Source: Bordetella sp. BOR01 (lineage in GTDB: Bacteria; Pseudomonadota; Gammaproteobacteria; Burkholderiales; Burkholderiaceae_B). Taken from it: DNA of 64,000 nt. A model generated the notes under the pieces. The model made no database searches. It worked only from the letters and a program-made list of their open reading frames with translations, and was not told where the DNA came from. Shown here one piece after another: positions 27,514 to 36,571 of this stretch. A program made the position numbers and the translations under genes. Numbering within the stretch: the stretch's first letter is position 1; each line of letters starts with the position of its first letter. The stretch is taken from positions 1,116,001-1,180,000 of the forward strand of contig NZ_JAHUWT010000002.1 of NCBI RefSeq assembly GCF_019218885.1. Direction: 5' to 3'.

Positions 27514-27552
27514 CCGGAAACGCCGCCAGGGCCTTCAGGGCGGCGTTTCCGG
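27514..27552 (+). other. Strong intercistronic hairpin after the binding-protein gene
   Basis: A perfect 14-bp stem: CCGGAAACGCCGCC (27514-27527) pairs with GGCGGCGTTTCCGG (27539-27552) around an 11-base loop. There is no T-run. It sits between the binding protein and the first permease, the usual place for a 3' stabilising or attenuating stem that yields more binding protein than membrane components. Confidence 0.8.
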
Positions 27553-27585
27553 TTGCTGTCTTCCAAGCAAGCCAAGGACCCGATC

Positions 27586-28500
27586 ATGCTGCATTATCTT
27601 GGACGACGGGCGTCCTATAGCGTTATCTCGATGCTGGGTCTGCTGACCCTGGTGTTCTTCCTGACCCGCCTGACCGGCGACCCTTCCGCGCTGTACCTGC
27701 CGCTGGATTCCACCCCCGAGGCGCGCGCCGCCTTCGCCCACTTGAACGGGCTGGACCAGCCCATCTACATCCAGTTCTGGAATTACCTGGCCGACCTGCT
27801 GCGGCTGGATTTCGGCGAGTCGATGCGCCAGCACCGCTCGGCCATGGCTGTGGCGCTGGAAGCCTTCCCGCAGACCCTGAAGCTGGCCTTCGTGGCCATG
27901 CTGCTGTCGCTGACCCTGGCCATCGTGGTGGGGGCGCTGGCCGCTGCCCGGCCGCGCGGCCTGTTCGACCGCATCGCCACCGTGGTGTCGCTGGCGGGCG
28001 CCAGCGCGCCCGATTTCTGGGTGGCCATCGTGGCCATCCTGGTGTTCGCGGTGGGCATGGGTGTGTTGCCGACTTCCGGCACAGGCGGCTGGGAATTCTG
28101 GGTGATGCCGATCTTCGTGCTGATGCTGCGCCCCTTCGGCCTGCTGGTGCAGGTGGTGCGCGGCACCATGCTGTCGTCGCTGGCCTCGCCCTATATCAAG
28201 ACGGCGCGCGCCAAGGGCCTGGCCCGCCATACTGTGGTGTTCGGCCATGCGTTGCGCAATTCGCTGCTGCCCGTCATTACCGTGGCGGGCGACCTGGCCA
28301 CGGGCCTGATCAATGGCGCGGTGATCGTCGAGTCGGTGTTCGGCTGGCCCGGCATCGGCAAGCTGATGATCGATTCGATCATCCAGCGCGATTTCGCCGT
28401 CGTGCAGTCCACGATCCTGGTCACCGCGACCGCGATCTTCATCCTGAATATCCTGATCGACCTGCTGTATGCGGTGCTCGATCCTCGCGTCCGGTATTGA
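27586..28500 (+). CDS. ABC permease, DppB type
   Basis: 304 residues from ATG 27586; an upstream in-frame start at 27553 lies inside the hairpin and is unlikely. First membrane helix RASYSVISMLGLLTLVFFL, then the DppB-type periplasmic loop and a C-terminal block with GLARHTVVFGHALRNSLLPV (EAA loop) and ESVFGWPGIGKLMIDSI. It forms half of the inner-membrane channel. Confidence 0.9.
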   Translation: MLHYLGRRASYSVISMLGLLTLVFFLTRLTGDPSALYLPLDSTPEARAAFAHLNGLDQPIYIQFWNYLADLLRLDFGESMRQHRSAMAVALEAFPQTLKLAFVAMLLSLTLAIVVGALAAARPRGLFDRIATVVSLAGASAPDFWVAIVAILVFAVGMGVLPTSGTGGWEFWVMPIFVLMLRPFGLLVQVVRGTMLSSLASPYIKTARAKGLARHTVVFGHALRNSLLPVITVAGDLATGLINGAVIVESVFGWPGIGKLMIDSIIQRDFAVVQSTILVTATAIFILNILIDLLYAVLDPRVRY

Positions 28501-28502
28501 TC

Positions 28503-29432
28503 ATGTCAGTCATTTCGTCCGTGGTGCCATCGACTTCCGTGCCCAAGCCGCCGCGGGCCCGGGTGCTGTTCAATTATCTCAAGCGCGACAAGCTGGCCTT
28601 GGCCGCCGCCGTGTTCCTGGCCATCCTGGTGCTGGCCGCGCTGCTGGGCCCGTGGCTGATGGGCGATGCCGCCACCAAGCTGGGACTGCGCCATCGCAAC
28701 ATGGCGCCATTCAATATCGATGCCGGCTGGCTGTATGTGCTGGGCGCCGACACCCTGGGCCGGCCCATCCTGCCGCGCCTGGTGGTGGGGGCCAGCAATA
28801 CGCTGGGCATCGCCGCGGCCGCCGTGTTCACCTCGATGCTGGTGGGCGGCTTGCTGGGACTGGTGGCCGGCTATACCGAAAGCTGGTACAGCCATGTCAT
28901 CCAGCGCGGCGCCGACATCATCATGAGCTTCCCGTCGCTGCTGCTGGCGCTGATCGTGCTGTATACGCTGGGGCCCAGCGTCACCAACCTGGTGATCGTG
29001 CTGGCCATCACGCGCATGCCCGTCTACCTGCGCACGGCGCGGGCCGAAGTGCTGGAGCTGCGCGAGCGCATGTTCGTCAGCGCGGCGCGCGCCATGGGGG
29101 CCAGTTCGGCGCGCATCGTGCTGCGCCATATCGCACCGCTGGTGATGCCCACGCTGATCACCATCTCGGCCATCGATTTCGCCACGGTGATCCTGGCCGA
29201 ATCGGCGCTGAGCTTCCTGGGCCTGGGCATCCAGCCGCCCGAATTCACCTGGGGCGCGATGGTGGCCAATGGGCGCGGCTACCTGTCCACCGCATGGTGG
29301 ATAGCTTTCTGGCCGGGACTGGCCATCATGCTGACCACGCTGTCGCTCAATATCCTGTCGAGCTGGGCCCGCACCGCGGCCGATCCGCAGCAGCGCTGGC
29401 GGCTGCAGAAACTGAAGAAGGCGGCGCGATGA
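28503..29432 (+). CDS. ABC permease, DppC type
   Basis: 309 residues from ATG 28503, two bases after the dppB-type stop; a TTG two codons earlier is an alternative. DppC features: an N-terminal helix in LALAAAVFLAILVLAALLG, the LGADTLGRPILPRLVVGA loop, RAMGASSARIVLRHIAPLV (EAA loop), and AESALSFLGLGIQPPEFTWG. Second half of the channel. Confidence 0.9.
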   Translation: MSVISSVVPSTSVPKPPRARVLFNYLKRDKLALAAAVFLAILVLAALLGPWLMGDAATKLGLRHRNMAPFNIDAGWLYVLGADTLGRPILPRLVVGASNTLGIAAAAVFTSMLVGGLLGLVAGYTESWYSHVIQRGADIIMSFPSLLLALIVLYTLGPSVTNLVIVLAITRMPVYLRTARAEVLELRERMFVSAARAMGASSARIVLRHIAPLVMPTLITISAIDFATVILAESALSFLGLGIQPPEFTWGAMVANGRGYLSTAWWIAFWPGLAIMLTTLSLNILSSWARTAADPQQRWRLQKLKKAAR

Positions 29433-31111
29433 ATACCGAAGCAAGCACACAGCCCATCCTGCGCATCGACGGGCTGACGGTGGACTTCCTGTCGGACGAT
29501 GAGCCGGTGCGCGCGGTCGACAATGTGTCTTTCCATGTGCATCCGGGCGAGACACTGGTGATACTGGGCGAAAGCGGCTCGGGCAAGAGCGTCAGCACCA
29601 GTACGGTGATGGGGCTGGTGGACTGCCCGCCGGGCGATATCGTCCAGGGCAGCATCCTGTTCCAGGGGCAAGACCTGGCCCGCCTGGGCGAAGATGCCCG
29701 CCGCCGCATCAATGGCTGCAAGATCGCCATGATTTTCCAGGACCCGCTGGCCTACCTGAACCCGGTGTATACGGTGGGCAGGCAGATCGCCGAGGTCTTC
29801 CAGAGCCATGGCGCCGCCAGCGGCAAGGCGGCGCGCGAGCAGACCATCGAACTGCTGCGCCGCGTCGGCATCCGCGAGCCTGAACTGCGCGTCGATTTCT
29901 ACCCGCACCAGTTCTCGGGCGGGCAGCGCCAGCGCGTGATGATCGCCATGGCGATCGCGCTCAAGCCCGACGTGCTGATCGCCGACGAGCCCACTACCGC
30001 GCTGGATGTCAGCGTGCAGGCGCAGATACTGGACCTGCTGCGCGACCTGCAGCGCGAACACCACATGGCGCTGATCATGATCACGCACGACCTGGAAGTG
30101 GCGGCCTCGATGGCCGACCGGGTCATCGTGATGAAGGCGGGCAAGATCGTCGAGGCCGGCAACGCGCGCGAAGTGTTCACCAATCCCCGGCACGACTACA
30201 CGCGCATGCTGACGGCGGCGCTGCCGCATGGCGACCAGGCCGACGTATCGAACCGCCGTTCGGGCGTCGTGGCGCAGGACGTGGTGCTGCGCGTGGAGAA
30301 CCTGGTCAAGGAGTACCCGCTGGCGTCGGGTGCATTTGCCAGCAAGCGGGTGCTGCGCGCGGTGGACGATGTCAGCTTCGAGGTGTGCCGCGGCGAGACA
30401 GTGGGTATCGTGGGCGAATCGGGCTCGGGCAAATCGAGCGTCGCCCGGATGCTGCTCAGGCTGTTCGATGCAAGCTCGGGCGCTGCCTATTACAACGGCG
30501 TGGACATCTTCCGGATGGACGAGCGGCAGATGCGCAAGTTCCGCCGCAAGGTGCAAATGGTGTTCCAGGACCCGTTCGGTTCGATGAACCCGCGCATGAC
30601 CGTGCACGACATCATTTCGGAACCCTGGGCCATCCATGGCGACATCCTGGCCAAGTCCCGCTGGCGCGCCCGCGTGGCCGAACTGCTGGAACTGGTGGGC
30701 ATGAAGCCGGATCACGCGCCACGCTATCCGCACCAGTTTTCCGGTGGCCAGCGGCAACGCATCGCCATCGCCCGGGCGCTGGCCAGCGACCCCGAACTGA
30801 TCGTGTGCGACGAGGCCGTATCGGCGCTGGACGTGTCGATCCAGGCACAGGTGATCGATCTGCTGGCCGACCTGCGCACGCGGCTGGGGTTGTCTTATGT
30901 GTTCATTACCCACGACCTGCCCATCGTGCGCCAGTTTGCCGACCGCATCATGGTGATGCAGCAAGGCAAGATCGTCGAGCAGGGGCCGACCTCGGCCATT
31001 TTCACGCAGCCCCGCCACGAATACACCCGCAGCCTGCTGGCGGCCACTCCGCAGCCCAAGTGGCTGCGCACCGATGATCACGCGCCGGCCGCTGGCACCT
31101 GGCTGGCATGA
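29429..31111 (+). CDS. Fused dipeptide ABC ATPase (DppD-DppF in one chain)
   Basis: 560 residues from ATG 29429, overlapping the permease stop by 4 bases. Two nucleotide-binding domains: residues about 1-265 with [23 protein letters not shown] and [12 protein letters not shown], and about 285-555 with [23 protein letters not shown] and [12 protein letters not shown]. Walker B of the second half has Ala where DppF usually has Pro. Each half carries the C-terminal oligopeptide-transporter tail ([15 protein letters not shown] and [15 protein letters not shown]). Single-chain tandem ATPases of this kind are known (GsiA, YejF). Confidence 0.92.
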   Translation: MNTEASTQPILRIDGLTVDFLSDDEPVRAVDNVSFHVHPGETLVILGESGSGKSVSTSTVMGLVDCPPGDIVQGSILFQGQDLARLGEDARRRINGCKIAMIFQDPLAYLNPVYTVGRQIAEVFQSHGAASGKAAREQTIELLRRVGIREPELRVDFYPHQFSGGQRQRVMIAMAIALKPDVLIADEPTTALDVSVQAQILDLLRDLQREHHMALIMITHDLEVAASMADRVIVMKAGKIVEAGNAREVFTNPRHDYTRMLTAALPHGDQADVSNRRSGVVAQDVVLRVENLVKEYPLASGAFASKRVLRAVDDVSFEVCRGETVGIVGESGSGKSSVARMLLRLFDASSGAAYYNGVDIFRMDERQMRKFRRKVQMVFQDPFGSMNPRMTVHDIISEPWAIHGDILAKSRWRARVAELLELVGMKPDHAPRYPHQFSGGQRQRIAIARALASDPELIVCDEAVSALDVSIQAQVIDLLADLRTRLGLSYVFITHDLPIVRQFADRIMVMQQGKIVEQGPTSAIFTQPRHEYTRSLLAATPQPKWLRTDDHAPAAGTWLA

Positions 31112-32187
31112 CCCTCCGTACCGATTCTTCCATGCCCGATACCCGCTACGCCTACGAGGCGCTGATTGAGTTCACCCAACGCTGCCTGTTGGCCGTTGAT
31201 GTCGACGCGCCCATCGCGGCCGTGGTGGCGCGGCGCGTGGTCGACGCCGACCTGTATGGCCATGCCACCCACGGGCTGGCGCTGTTGCCGCGCTACCTGA
31301 AAGAGATCACCGAGGGCGCCACGCAGCGCCGCGGCGAGATCCAGCGCCTGTCGGAAAAGGGCAGTTGCCTGCTCTGGGACGCCGGCATGCTGCCGGGCCA
31401 CTGGGTGCTGGACCAGGCGATCCAGGCGGCCCGGCAGCGCGTGCCCGAGCAAGGCATGGTCAGCATTGCCGTGCGCCATAGCCAGCATATCGGCGCCCTG
31501 CAGGTATACCTGCCCGACCTGACCGAGGCCGGCTATTTGTGCCTGTTGTGGGCCACCGATACCAAGGTGTGTTCGGTGGCGCCCTTCGGCGGGCTGGACC
31601 CCGTGGTGACCAGCGAGCCCATCGCCGCCGGCATACCCACGCGCGGCACGCCCATCCTGATCGACACCACGACGTCGCTGACCAGCAACAGTTTCGTCAA
31701 GCAGGTGCAGGCGCGTGGCGAGCGGCTGCCGTGGCCGGCCCTGCTGGGCGCGGACGGGCAGGTGACCGACGATCCGGGCGCGCTGGCGACCGAGCCGCCC
31801 GGCACCATCCTGCCGCTGGGAGGCATGAATCATGGCTACAAGGGTTATGCCATCGCGATGCTGGTGGGCGCCATGTCGCTGGGCCTGCCCGGACTGGGCC
31901 GCCTGTCGGGCGAGAAGGCCCAGGGCTTCTTGTTGCAGGTGATCGACCCGGATGCTTTCGCGGGCCGCGAGATATTCCTGGATGAGATGCAGGCCCTGGC
32001 CGATGCCACGCGCGCCGCGCGCCCCATCGATCCGGCGCGGCCGGTGCGGGTGCCCGGCGATGCGGCGCTGGCCCGCGCCGCGCGCCAGCGCCGCGATGGC
32101 GTCAGCATCAGCGCCGATATCCGCGCGGGGCTCGATGCCTGGATCCGGCAACTGGCCGTGCCATTGCCGCCGGCCTTGCAGGGTTGA
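31108..32187 (+). CDS. Ldh2-family (malate/L-lactate-type) NAD(P)-dependent dehydrogenase
   Basis: 359 residues; ATG 31108 overlaps the ATPase stop by 4 bases, so it belongs to the importer operon. Family motifs: DLYGHATHGLALLPRYL, AVRHSQHIGALQVYL (catalytic His region), the DTTTSLTS segment, and LGGMNHGYKGYAIAML near the cofactor site. Members oxidise malate, ureidoglycolate, sulfolactate, 2,3-diketogulonate or proline derivatives. Coupling to the importer suggests that it acts on the imported compound. The exact substrate is open. Confidence 0.85.
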   Translation: MTLRTDSSMPDTRYAYEALIEFTQRCLLAVDVDAPIAAVVARRVVDADLYGHATHGLALLPRYLKEITEGATQRRGEIQRLSEKGSCLLWDAGMLPGHWVLDQAIQAARQRVPEQGMVSIAVRHSQHIGALQVYLPDLTEAGYLCLLWATDTKVCSVAPFGGLDPVVTSEPIAAGIPTRGTPILIDTTTSLTSNSFVKQVQARGERLPWPALLGADGQVTDDPGALATEPPGTILPLGGMNHGYKGYAIAMLVGAMSLGLPGLGRLSGEKAQGFLLQVIDPDAFAGREIFLDEMQALADATRAARPIDPARPVRVPGDAALARAARQRRDGVSISADIRAGLDAWIRQLAVPLPPALQG

Positions 32188-32229
32188 AGGCCGGCCGCGC
32201 ATCGCGGCCGCGGTGCTATTGAGAATGCG

Positions 32230-33246
32230 ATGATCGATATTGTTTTCCACGGGCAGAACGCCACCACGTATCTGCGGGATTTCCAGGCGGCGCTTGCAGG
32301 CGAGGCCCGCATCCGGGTCGTGCCCGAGACGCTCGTCGAACGTGCCGATATCCAGGCGTTCGAGCAGGCTGGCATCATTGTCGGCAACCGGCTGGATGCT
32401 TCCATGCCCACGCCGCGCCGTGTCCGGCTGTACCAGGTATGCGCGGCGGGCTACGACCGCATCGACCTGGGCGTGCTGCCGGCGCAGGCGGCGGTGTGCA
32501 ACTGCCATGGACACGAGCCCGCGATCGCCGAATACGCAATGGCCGCGATCTTGAACCAGCGCGTGCCGCTGGCCGATGCCCATGCCTGCCTGGCCCGGGG
32601 CGATTGGCGCTACCGCGCGGGCATGCCGGATGCGCTGCATGGCGAGATCGGCATGGCCACGCTGGGGCTGCTGGGCTATGGCCATATCGGGCAGGCGATC
32701 GCCCGGCGCGCCAAGGCGTTCGGCATGCGGGTGCTGGCGGCCAATCGCAGCGCCGTGCCGGTGTCGGGCGAGGTCGACGGATGGTTCGGCCTGGATACGC
32801 TGGAACCGTTCTACCGCGCGTGCGACTTCATCGTGGTGTCGTTGCCGCTGTTGCCGGCCACCGAGGGCCTGGTGGATGCCGCGGCCTTTGCGCAGATGCG
32901 TGCTCACGCGATGTTGATCAACGTAGGGCGCGGGCCGGTGGTAGACGAGCAGGCCCTGTACGACGCCTTGGCCGCGAAGCGCATCGGCGCGGCCGCCATC
33001 GATACCTGGTACCAGTATCCCGCCCGGCCGGGCGAGGCGGCCGCACCTTCGCGGCTGCCGTTTGCGCGGCTGGACAATGTCGTCATGACGCCCCATATGT
33101 CGGCCTGGACCGACGGCACCATCAAGCGGCGCGCCCGGGTGATGGCGGCCAATGTGGACGCGTGCGTGGCCGGGCGCGGGCTGGCGCACCAGATCCGCGG
33201 GGCGGTGTCTGGGTATTGCCAGGTGTCAGGCACCTGCGGAGCCTGA
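32230..33246 (+). CDS. D-2-hydroxyacid dehydrogenase, C-terminus encoded by a palindromic repeat
   Basis: 338 residues. NAD-binding GLLGYGHIGQAIARRA, catalytic Arg in NVGRGPVVDEQAL, an acidic residue near AAIDTWYQYP, and His in MTPHMSAWTDG are all in place for the formate/glycerate dehydrogenase family, which reduces 2-oxoacids. The last dozen residues (SGYCQVSGTCGA) are read through repeat copy 3, and the stop codon is supplied by the repeat. This suggests that the natural end was replaced when the repeat arrived. It follows the Ldh2-type gene after 42 bases. Confidence 0.88.
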   Translation: MIDIVFHGQNATTYLRDFQAALAGEARIRVVPETLVERADIQAFEQAGIIVGNRLDASMPTPRRVRLYQVCAAGYDRIDLGVLPAQAAVCNCHGHEPAIAEYAMAAILNQRVPLADAHACLARGDWRYRAGMPDALHGEIGMATLGLLGYGHIGQAIARRAKAFGMRVLAANRSAVPVSGEVDGWFGLDTLEPFYRACDFIVVSLPLLPATEGLVDAAAFAQMRAHAMLINVGRGPVVDEQALYDALAAKRIGAAAIDTWYQYPARPGEAAAPSRLPFARLDNVVMTPHMSAWTDGTIKRRARVMAANVDACVAGRGLAHQIRGAVSGYCQVSGTCGA

Positions 33247-33257
33247 CACCTGGCAAT
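33215..33257. repeat. Palindromic repeat, copy 3 (single, near-perfect hairpin)
   Basis: A perfect 17-bp stem: the left arm 33215-33231 begins ATTGCCAGG and the right arm 33241-33257 ends CCTGGCAAT, with a 9-base loop ACCTGCGGA identical to that of the second hairpin of copy 1. It covers the end of the 2-hydroxyacid dehydrogenase gene and lies between two converging genes, so it may serve as a bidirectional transcript end. No T-run. Confidence 0.88.
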
Positions 33258-33312
33258 GACGCGGCACGCCCCATCTTCTTCCATGGCACCCGGCAAGGGC
33301 GGCGCGCGGCGG

Positions 33313-34017
33313 TCAGCCGTACAGCGCTTCGCGCATGTCGCTGGATGCGCCCAGCCGCGCCGATAATTCCTGGGCATGTTGCACGACCAGCGCCTCGAAT
33401 TGGGCGACGTTCACGGTCTTGAGTCGCGCCGACGGGCCGGCGATGGTCAGCGCGCCCACGAAGCGGTCGTCGCTGCCCAGGATGGGGATCGACCACGACG
33501 AGGTATACGGGTCGCGCGCCCCGCACGAGAACAAGGGCAGGCGTTCGTCGCCGCGCGGCTTGCCTTGCGCCCAGATGGCGAACACGCGGCCCGTGGATGA
33601 CAGGTCGGGCGGCATGACGCTGCCGGCAATGACCTGGCTGTGCAGGCCTTCGTGCGGCTGGTGGCGGAACAGGCACAGGCGCTGCCCTGGCTCGCCGCCT
33701 TCGACGTAGTAGGCGGCGCTTTCGCCGGTTTGCGCCGACAAGTGTTCCAGCACGGGCAAGACCACGGCCGACAGGTCGAACCCCCGCTCGTACACGCGCG
33801 CCAGGTACAGCACGCGCGGCCCCAGGCCATAGCTGCCGCTGGGTTCGCGCACGACATATCCGCAGCGGGCCAGCGAATTCAGCAGCCGGAATATGGTGGT
33901 TTTGTGCAGCGGCAGGCGGGTGGCGAAATCCGCCAGGGACAGGTGCTCGGCACCGGGCTTGAAACAGTCGAGCACGCTCAGGGCGCGTTCCACCGCGATC
34001 ACACCATCATTGCTCAT
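33313..34017 (-). CDS. IclR-family regulator, divergent from galB-galC
   Basis: 234 residues from ATG 34017 (a further ATG lies four codons upstream). Winged helix at about 1-70: LSLADFATRLPLHKTTIFRL, LNSLARCGYVV. The C-terminal GAF-like effector domain has LGPRVLYLARVYERG, ESAAYYVEGGEPGQ, and STGRVFAIWAQGKP. IclR proteins respond to aromatic acids or their ring-cleavage products. The palindrome in the 96-base divergent gap covers the -35 of the galB promoter, which fits direct control. Confidence 0.9.
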   Translation of the reverse strand: MSNDGVIAVERALSVLDCFKPGAEHLSLADFATRLPLHKTTIFRLLNSLARCGYVVREPSGSYGLGPRVLYLARVYERGFDLSAVVLPVLEHLSAQTGESAAYYVEGGEPGQRLCLFRHQPHEGLHSQVIAGSVMPPDLSSTGRVFAIWAQGKPRGDERLPLFSCGARDPYTSSWSIPILGSDDRFVGALTIAGPSARLKTVNVAQFEALVVQHAQELSARLGASSDMREALYG

Positions 34018-34049
34018 GCGGCATTCCATTCAGCTTGGTTGTTGGGTTA

Positions 34050-34086
34050 TTGTATAGAGTACAACGACGTTTCATAAAATTATAAT
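34050..34086 (+). promoter_or_regulatory. galB promoter -10 with overlapping IclR-type operator
   Basis: TATAAT (34081-34086) is a perfect -10 box 28 bases ahead of galB. The -35 region is weak and is covered by TTGTA-TAGAG-TACAA (34050-34064), a 15-bp inverted repeat typical of IclR sites. The arrangement suggests either activation or repression by the divergent IclR protein. Confidence 0.6.
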
Positions 34087-34113
34087 CGCCTCGTACTCAA
34101 CGGGGAGAGCAGG

Positions 34114-34833
34114 ATGGCCGGTTCGATGTTGGTGGTGACGGCGCACGTGGGCGACTTCGTCTGGCGTTGCGGCGGGGCGATGGCCTTGCATGCGCGGCGC
34201 GGGGTGGCCGTGCACCTGGTGTGCCTGAGCTATGGCGAGAACGGCGAGTCGAATGCCGCCTGGCAGGGCGGCGCCGACGTGGCCCGCGATGCCGTCAAGC
34301 AGTTGCGGCGCGCAGAGGCCGAGGCCGCCGCCGGCATCCTGGGGGCGGCATCGATCGATTTCCACGACCTAGGCGATTACCCGATGCCCGAATCGCCGCA
34401 GGCGGTGCAGCGCCTGTCGCAGACCATGCGAGCCACACGTTCGGCCGTCGTGCTGACGCACCCCGAGCACGACCCGTCCAACCTGGATCACTGCCGCACC
34501 TACGAAATGGTGTTGCGCGCCCGCATGCAGGCCATGGCGCCGGGACACGGCGCCGATCATGTGGTGCCTGCGCAGGTGCTTTGCTTCGAGCCGCACCAGT
34601 CCGAATTGTGCGGCTTCAAGCCCAACCTGCTGCTGGATATCACCGCCGTGTGGGAACAGAAATGGCAGGCCATGCAAGCCATGCCCACGCAGCGCAACCT
34701 GTGGGCCTATTACGAGCGCGTGGCGATGCAGCGCGGCGCGCAGGCGGGCCGCCGGGCCAAGAACACCGGCACGCTGTATGGCGAGGCCTACCAAAGCATC
34801 TTCCCGGCCGTGGTGCCGGCATTCGTGGAGTAA
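34114..34833 (+). CDS. galB: 4-oxalomesaconate hydratase, LmbE/PIG-L fold
   Basis: 239 residues. The fold is that of PIG-L deacetylases, but the AHPDDE motif is AHVGDFVWRCGG, the form found in GalB of the gallate pathway. LSYGENGESNAAW, LTHPEHDPSNLDHCRTYEMV and CFEPHQSELCGFKPN also agree with GalB. It hydrates 4-oxalomesaconate to 4-carboxy-4-hydroxy-2-oxoadipate in the cytoplasm. The next gene, an RraA-type aldolase, uses that product, which strongly supports the call. No gallate or protocatechuate dioxygenase is in the window. Confidence 0.85.
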   Translation: MAGSMLVVTAHVGDFVWRCGGAMALHARRGVAVHLVCLSYGENGESNAAWQGGADVARDAVKQLRRAEAEAAAGILGAASIDFHDLGDYPMPESPQAVQRLSQTMRATRSAVVLTHPEHDPSNLDHCRTYEMVLRARMQAMAPGHGADHVVPAQVLCFEPHQSELCGFKPNLLLDITAVWEQKWQAMQAMPTQRNLWAYYERVAMQRGAQAGRRAKNTGTLYGEAYQSIFPAVVPAFVE

Positions 34834-35468
34834 TGCAAATGCGCGAAACCTTGCCGCAAGGACTGTGCAGCACGCTGCTGGCCGACGTGGGCGCGCGCGC
34901 CCTGGGCGCCGGCATCCGGCCGCTGCAGGCCGGATGGATTGTCTACGGGCGTGCGCTGACCGTGTCCGTACCGGCGGGCGACAACCTGGCTATCCATGCC
35001 GCGCTGGCACAGGTCCGGCCCGGCGAGGTGCTGGTCGTCGATGCCCAGGGTTACCGCAACCGCGCGGTGATGGGCGGCATCATGTGCGCCCAGGCCGCCG
35101 CGGCCGGCGTGGCGGGCGTGATCGTCGATGGCGCCATGCGTGATGTTGCAGAGCTGCGCGCCGGCAGCCTGCCCGTGTACGCCCTGGATATCTCGCCGGC
35201 CGGCCCCACCAAAGCGGGCGGCGGTTCGGTGGGCCTGCCCGTGCGCTGCGGCGGCGTGGCCGTGCACACGGGCGACTGGATCATGGCCGACGATGACGGC
35301 GTGGTGGCCTATGGCGATGCCGAAGCGCAGGCGCTGATCGCCAAGGCCCTGGCCAAGGGCAATGCCGAGGCCGCCCGCATGCAGGCCATCGCGCGGGGCG
35401 AACTGCGCCCCGCCTGGCTCGACGATGCCCTGGCCCGCGCCACGATAGACATGGGGCCGCCCCGCTAG
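34833..35468 (+). CDS. galC: RraA-type 4-carboxy-4-hydroxy-2-oxoadipate aldolase / oxaloacetate decarboxylase
   Basis: 211 residues from an ATG that shares a base with the galB stop (TAATG). RraA-like fold: STLLADVGARALG, GEVLVVDAQGYRNRAVMGGI, and the GVIVDGAMRDVAEL loop with the Arg-Asp pair used for pyruvate enolate and metal binding, then ADDDGVVA. It cleaves 4-carboxy-4-hydroxy-2-oxoadipate to pyruvate and oxaloacetate. Some family members only regulate RNase E or act as decarboxylases, but the galB overlap makes the aldolase role likely. Confidence 0.82.
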   Translation: MQMRETLPQGLCSTLLADVGARALGAGIRPLQAGWIVYGRALTVSVPAGDNLAIHAALAQVRPGEVLVVDAQGYRNRAVMGGIMCAQAAAAGVAGVIVDGAMRDVAELRAGSLPVYALDISPAGPTKAGGGSVGLPVRCGGVAVHTGDWIMADDDGVVAYGDAEAQALIAKALAKGNAEAARMQAIARGELRPAWLDDALARATIDMGPPR

Positions 35469-35516
35469 CGGCCTGCAACGATAAAACCTACAGCAACAAC
35501 ATTCAGGAGGAACACG

Positions 35517-36479
35517 ATGCTGAACAAGAAATTCCTGGGCGCGGCCGCGCTCGTGCTGGGCCTGCTGCCGCTGGCCCACGCCGCGGGGCAGTATCCCGAC
35601 CGCCCGATCCGCATGGTGATCCCGTTTGCCGCGGGCGGCCCGGCCGACATGGTGGGCCGCGAATTCGCCATCTTGTTCGGCGAAGCGCTGGGCCAACCGG
35701 TGGTGGTCGTCAACGCGGGCGGCGGCCATGGCGTACCGGCATTGAACCAGGTGCTGGGTGCGCCTGCCGATGGCTACACGCTGTTGATGCCGGCCTCCGG
35801 CAACATGACCGTGCCGTCCAAGGTCATGCAGGACAAGAACGTGCTGGAACTGCTGGCGCCCATCAGCCTGCTGACGCAAAGCCCGCATGTGCTGGTGGTG
35901 TCGGCCAAGCTGCCGGTGCACACCACGCAGGAACTGGTGGACTACGCGCGCGCGCATCCGGGCAAGGTGAACTTCGGTTCGGCCGGCGTGGGCGGCGTGG
36001 CGCACCTGGGCATGGAATTGTTCAAGAGCCAGGCCAAGGTGGATGTGGTGCACGTGCCGTACCGGGGCACTTCGCAGGTGATCACCGACCTGGCCTCGGG
36101 CCAGGTGCAGGCACTGTTCAGCAGCATGCCGTCGCTCAAGCCCATGATCGACAAGGGCGCGGTGACGGCACTGGCCATGACGGCACCCAGCAGCGGGTCC
36201 GATACCTCGAAGCTGCCGGTGCTTTCCGACACGCTGCCGGGCGTGGAATACACCACCTGGTATGGCCTGTTCGCCAAGGCCGGCACACCGCCCGAGGTGC
36301 TGGAAAAACTCAACCGCGCGGTGGTGCAGACGCTGAAAAACCCGGCGTTGAACGAGAAGTTCGATTCGCAGGGTGTCGAGTTCGTATCCAGCACCCCGCA
36401 GCAGCTGGCCGACCTGGTGCGCAAAGATACCCAGAAATGGACCCAATTGATCGAGGAGGCGGGGATCGTGATCGATTGA
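35517..36479 (+). CDS. Bug-type tripartite-tricarboxylate substrate-binding protein
   Basis: 320 residues, AGGAGG seven bases before ATG. Sec signal ends LGLLPLAHAAG. Bug features: YPDRPIRMVIPFAAGGPADM, APADGYTLL, LPVHTTQELVDYARAHPG, VPYRGTSQVITDLASGQVQA, and AGTPPEVLEKLNRAV. These periplasmic receptors capture carboxylates such as citrate, aspartate or aromatic acids, with TctAB permeases or as sensors. It is the last gene of the gal unit, so a tricarboxylate or pyridine/aromatic acid related to the GalB pathway is a reasonable ligand. No tctAB genes are nearby. Confidence 0.92.
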   Translation: MLNKKFLGAAALVLGLLPLAHAAGQYPDRPIRMVIPFAAGGPADMVGREFAILFGEALGQPVVVVNAGGGHGVPALNQVLGAPADGYTLLMPASGNMTVPSKVMQDKNVLELLAPISLLTQSPHVLVVSAKLPVHTTQELVDYARAHPGKVNFGSAGVGGVAHLGMELFKSQAKVDVVHVPYRGTSQVITDLASGQVQALFSSMPSLKPMIDKGAVTALAMTAPSSGSDTSKLPVLSDTLPGVEYTTWYGLFAKAGTPPEVLEKLNRAVVQTLKNPALNEKFDSQGVEFVSSTPQQLADLVRKDTQKWTQLIEEAGIVID

Positions 36480-36537
36480 TCGATCGGGCCGATACAAGCG
36501 CGTCCCGTGCTTCGATCGGCTGCGTCCCGTCCTTTGG

Positions 36538-36571
36538 CCACGCCTGTCTTCATGACGGGCGTGGTTTTTTT
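36538..36571 (+). terminator. Intrinsic terminator of the galB-galC-bug unit
   Basis: Stem CCACGCCTGTC (36538-36548) with GACGGGCGTGG (36554-36564), 11 bp with one G-T pair and a 5-base loop, followed directly by seven T. The T-run touches the stop codon of the converging oxidoreductase gene. Confidence 0.92.
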
